NCBI RefSeq assembly: GCF_014696135.1
Contig: NZ_JACJPP010000011.1
Coordinates: 124,001-188,000, forward strand
DNA: 64,000 nt
Source: Nodosilinea sp. FACHB-141
GTDB lineage: Bacteria > Cyanobacteriota > Cyanobacteriia > Phormidesmidales > Phormidesmidaceae
Reading direction: 5' to 3'
Under the pieces are notes generated by a model. It made no database searches, was not told the origin of the DNA, and saw nothing but the letters and a program-made list of their open reading frames with translations. This document shows, piece after piece, positions 61,161 to 64,000 of this stretch (the first letter of the stretch is position 1; the number at the start of each line of letters is the position of its first letter). A program made the translations under genes and the position numbers.

Positions 61161-62123
61161 ATGACCCGTTCTGCATTCCTCCGTGTCCATCGTGCTCAGT
61201 TTTTAGCGATCGCCCTAGGGGCTGCCTTGGTAGGCGGCTGTGCTGGCGTACCCGATATAGCAAGCCAGCAAGAAGCCATGGCTCCTGAATCCGGTGCAGT
61301 GTCGAGCGATGCTGCGCCGACTGCCAATCAGGCGATCGCCCCAGCAGATGCTGTGGCCTCTGATCGGGCCAAGGTTAGCGAAGTTATCGAGCCGGCCCCT
61401 AGCGACATTGGGCAGCCTGCACCTCAGCTGGTCAAACAGTCCAGCCTGGTGCTGGTGCTAACTGATATTGACGCTGCCGTAGATCAGGTGCAAACCATCC
61501 TTCAAAGGTCTCAAGGGGATGTGCTAAGTCTGCAAGATAACCGCTCGCCTGAGGGAACAGCTCGGCAGGTGACTTTGACTCTACGAGTGCCCCAGGCCCA
61601 GTTAGATCCGGTGCTGAACGCTCTCCGTCCTCTGGGAACTGTGCAGCAGCAGTCGCTGACGGCGGAGGATGTGTCGAGCCAGCTAGTCGATCTCGATGCC
61701 CGGCTGAAGAATTTGCGTCAGTCTGAAGCCGCTCTGCTGAAAATTATGGAGCGATCGGGCGAAATTTCCCACGTGCTAGAAGTAGCGCGGGAGCTCAGCA
61801 CCGTGCGCGAGTCGATCGAGCGTATGGCAGCTCAGCAGCAAAACCTCAAACGGCAAGTGGCCTTTTCACAAATTTACCTAACCTTGGAAAGCCCGGTAAC
61901 TCAAGTAACCCCGCTGCGCCCAGTGGGTGAAACCCTCGACAACACCTGGGAATCGGCAACTCAATCGGTGAAAGCGTTTACCGTCAGCGGGCTAAAGCTA
62001 GCGCTCTGGCTGCTGGCCTTTAGCCCCTATTGGGTGCTGCTGGCAGCAGTGGGCTACGGTGGCTATCGGCTGTGGCACCATCACACCGCACAGCCCGAAC
62101 CGGCTGAGGCAGACAATGGTTAA
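61161..62123 (+). CDS. DUF4349 lipoprotein
   Basis: About 320 aa. ATG 61161 gives a signal with lipobox VGGC, so the protein should be lipid-anchored. After a variable Ala/Ser-rich part comes the DUF4349 core: LVLTDIDAAVDQVQTILQRS, RVPQAQLDPVLNAL, DLDARLKNLRQSEAALLKIM and a coiled coil. It ends with a membrane helix (LALWLLAFSPYWVLLAAVGY). Function unknown, probably envelope-associated. The open frame extends upstream to 60936 but lacks a signal there. Confidence 0.85.
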   Translation: MTRSAFLRVHRAQFLAIALGAALVGGCAGVPDIASQQEAMAPESGAVSSDAAPTANQAIAPADAVASDRAKVSEVIEPAPSDIGQPAPQLVKQSSLVLVLTDIDAAVDQVQTILQRSQGDVLSLQDNRSPEGTARQVTLTLRVPQAQLDPVLNALRPLGTVQQQSLTAEDVSSQLVDLDARLKNLRQSEAALLKIMERSGEISHVLEVARELSTVRESIERMAAQQQNLKRQVAFSQIYLTLESPVTQVTPLRPVGETLDNTWESATQSVKAFTVSGLKLALWLLAFSPYWVLLAAVGYGGYRLWHHHTAQPEPAEADNG

Positions 62124-62206
62124 GGTCATGCCCTAGTTAGAGCTAACCCCACGTTCCCTAAGCGGAGCCGTTGGGAACACGGGGCGGTGGCATGTCGCTG
62201 CTGTAG

Positions 62207-64000
62207 TTAGCTGCGCAGCGTTACGCCAAACTGCTTCTCCAAGGTGGCGCGCACTTTTTGGTGCACAGGGTCTACCGTTTCATCGGTGAGGGTTTGGTCG
62301 GGGGAGCGGTAGACCAGACGAAAGGCCAGGCTGCGTTGCCCCTGGGGGACGCTTTCGCCTCGGTATTCGTCAAATAGGGCGACCGACTCCAGCAGTTTGC
62401 CCCCGGCTTTGGTCATGGTTGTCGTCAAGTCAGCGACGGTAACCTCGAGCGGAGCGTAGAAAGCCAGGTCGCGATCGCTGGCCGGAAACGTCGAGTATGC
62501 GGCAAACTTCACCGACCTTTGCAGCACTGGCACCAGGCAGGTCTCCAGCGCTGACCAGTTGAGCTGAAACACATACACCTCGGCGGGTAGCTCCCGCTGC
62601 TGGCGCAGCTGGGGATGGAGCTGACCAAAACGGCCTAGCTCTAACCGCCCCCGCACCCACAGCGATGCGGTTCGACCGGGGTGAAAGCGCGGGTCGGTGC
62701 TGTCGGCGCGGTAGTCAACCGTCAGGCCCAAGCGGCTAAAGACACCGTCGAGAATGCCTTTGGCCTCGTACCAGGTAAGGGGGCGATCTTGACCGCTGGT
62801 AACCCACTGACTCGATCGCCCATCACCGCCGACAATGCCGCCCAAGGCCTCAGCCTCATGAATGCCTGTTTCATCCTGCCAAAAAATATGGCCAATCTCA
62901 AAGCCATTGAGGGGGCCGTTTCCTTGGTTGAGGTTAAATTCGTAGGCATCGATCAGCCCGTCTACCAGATCCTGGCGCAGGGCAGAATATTCAGGGAAAA
63001 GCGGGTTGGCGAGGGTGACCTGGCGATCGCTAACCGGCTTAGTCAGCGAGTAGTGCAGCAACTCCGTCAGCCCAGCCGCCCGAAACGTCTCCCGCAGCTT
63101 GCGGCGCAGGGCTGCCTCCACCGACAAAAAGCCGCCGATCGCCTTTTGGGGCAGGGTGTCGGCAAAGTGGTTGTAGCCGTAGAGACGGGCCACTTCTTCA
63201 ATCAAGTCCACCTCGCGCTCCAGATCGCGGTAGCGATAGGGGGGTACGGTTACGGCCCACACGCCCGTATCATCTGTTGGAGTTACCTGGCAGCCCAAGG
63301 TTTCTAGCAGCTTTTGAATGGTCTCAGGCGGCAGGTCTTGGGGCTGGTCACCCAGATTGATCACTTTGCCCAGTAGTTGGGCTACCCGGCTCAGCCGCAG
63401 GGTAATCACCCGCTCGGGAATGGCCGTCCCAAGGACAGTGGTGCCGGTGGTCTGGGCAACGACGGTGGCCCCAGCTAGCTCTTGTAGGAGTTGCAGGGCG
63501 CGATCGCAGGCCAGCCCCAGCTCTGCCGGGTTCACACCGCGCTCGTAGCGGGCCGAAGCCTCGGTACGCAACCCTTGGCTGCGGGCCGACTTGCGAATCG
63601 CCGCCGCGTCAAAAAAGGCGGCCTCTAGCATGATCGCCTGGGTGCCGTCGTGGACCTCAGTGGCTTCACCGCCCATCACCCCCGCCAGGGCCACAGGTTG
63701 GTCGTTGGCCGTAATCAATAGAGTCTCGGGCTGAAGCTGACGCTTTTGGCTATCTAGGGTCACTAGGGTTTCGCCGGGCTGAGCGTAGCGAACGCCGAGG
63801 TTGAGGGCGTCCCCAGTGGTTAGCAGGCGATCGCGGTCAAAGGCGTGTAGCGGCTGGCCCCACTCCAGCAGCACGTAGTTAGTTACATCCACAACATTAT
63901 TAATGGGGCGAGTGCCTGCCGCCACCAGCCGCTGCTGCAACCACTGGGGCGAAGGGCCAAGGGCAATGTTCTCCAACACCGTGCCGATGTAGATTGGGCA
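62207..64000 (-). CDS. pheT: Phenylalanine--tRNA ligase beta subunit, cut by the window edge
   Basis: C-terminal part (about 598 residues) of a protein that is normally near 800 aa. The frame is open to the last base of the window, so the N-terminal tRNA-binding domain lies outside. [20 protein letters not shown] marks the B3/B4 region, followed by a B5 domain ([20 protein letters not shown]), the catalytic-like core and a C-terminal anticodon-binding FDX-ACB domain ([20 protein letters not shown]). It forms an alpha2-beta2 enzyme with PheS. Confidence 0.95.
   Translation of the reverse strand, partial: CPIYIGTVLENIALGPSPQWLQQRLVAAGTRPINNVVDVTNYVLLEWGQPLHAFDRDRLLTTGDALNLGVRYAQPGETLVTLDSQKRQLQPETLLITANDQPVALAGVMGGEATEVHDGTQAIMLEAAFFDAAAIRKSARSQGLRTEASARYERGVNPAELGLACDRALQLLQELAGATVVAQTTGTTVLGTAIPERVITLRLSRVAQLLGKVINLGDQPQDLPPETIQKLLETLGCQVTPTDDTGVWAVTVPPYRYRDLEREVDLIEEVARLYGYNHFADTLPQKAIGGFLSVEAALRRKLRETFRAAGLTELLHYSLTKPVSDRQVTLANPLFPEYSALRQDLVDGLIDAYEFNLNQGNGPLNGFEIGHIFWQDETGIHEAEALGGIVGGDGRSSQWVTSGQDRPLTWYEAKGILDGVFSRLGLTVDYRADSTDPRFHPGRTASLWVRGRLELGRFGQLHPQLRQQRELPAEVYVFQLNWSALETCLVPVLQRSVKFAAYSTFPASDRDLAFYAPLEVTVADLTTTMTKAGGKLLESVALFDEYRGESVPQGQRSLAFRLVYRSPDQTLTDETVDPVHQKVRATLEKQFGVTLRS

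Overview
The window looks like chromosomal DNA of a cyanobacterium, probably a filamentous Leptolyngbya/Nodosilinea-type lineage. The octamer GCGATCGC (HIP1, a cyanobacterial signature) is scattered throughout. Many genes are of cyanobacterial type: a caspase-like protein with a membrane anchor, DUF4126 and DUF2752 proteins, a CheA with two Hpt domains and a C-terminal receiver, and a CheR with a TPR tail. Most of the DNA is GC-rich. Two stretches are visibly richer in A+T (about 4.45-5.7 kb and 24.85-28.5 kb) and may have a separate origin. The genus is an inference; no rRNA or tRNA gene was recognised to support it.

Layout. 0-0.86 kb: no convincing gene; a TGTC-repeat block at the extreme left edge resembles a transposon end. 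0.86-10.1 kb: thioredoxin, secreted and lipoprotein unknowns, an A+T-rich membrane trio (TM2, DUF2752, small membrane protein), ribosomal protein L32, a caspase-fold protein that has lost both catalytic residues, and a DUF427 protein. 10.4-13.9 kb: glyS-murD (minus strand). 14-19.8 kb: an adenylate cyclase with a dead receiver domain, a CPBP membrane protease, a PlsC-type acyltransferase, a short-chain dehydrogenase and a DUF4126 protein. 19.8-24.1 kb: a secreted animal-type alpha-amylase, an unlisted 55-residue gene and a propeller-transglutaminase protein. 24.2-28.5 kb: A+T-rich island with a ParA ATPase fused to a restriction-endonuclease-like domain, coupled to a ParB/Rho-N protein, then a glycosyltransferase. 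28.6-38.9 kb: two peptidases (M17, M20), a FecR protein with a Gly/Asn repeat tail, a very large membrane/hydrolase protein overlapping a PHP phosphoesterase, and two small unknowns. 39-41.5 kb: ndk, then the methionine-salvage operon mtnB-mtnD-mtnC. 41.8-52.2 kb: a chemosensory cluster (CheY-like, CheA, MCP, double CheW, CheR, pentapeptide protein, CheB). 53-56.5 kb: a 1187-residue hybrid histidine kinase. 56.5-62.1 kb: cold-shock/DUF1294 protein, unknowns, an ABC exporter behind a strong palindrome, a MerR-type regulator, MoaD/ThiS-like protein and a DUF4349 lipoprotein. The right edge cuts pheT.

How genes work together. mtnB, mtnD and mtnC encode three enzymes acting close together in methylthioadenosine recycling. 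The che genes form a full signalling unit (receptor, coupling protein, kinase, methyltransferase, methylesterase), with a CheY-like receiver convergent to cheA across a strong terminator. glyS and murD are co-transcribed. The ParA-fusion/ParB-like pair shares a TAATG stop-start overlap and has a dyad just upstream. I judge that pair the most likely place for an undescribed system, followed by the pseudo-caspase and the large membrane/hydrolase protein.
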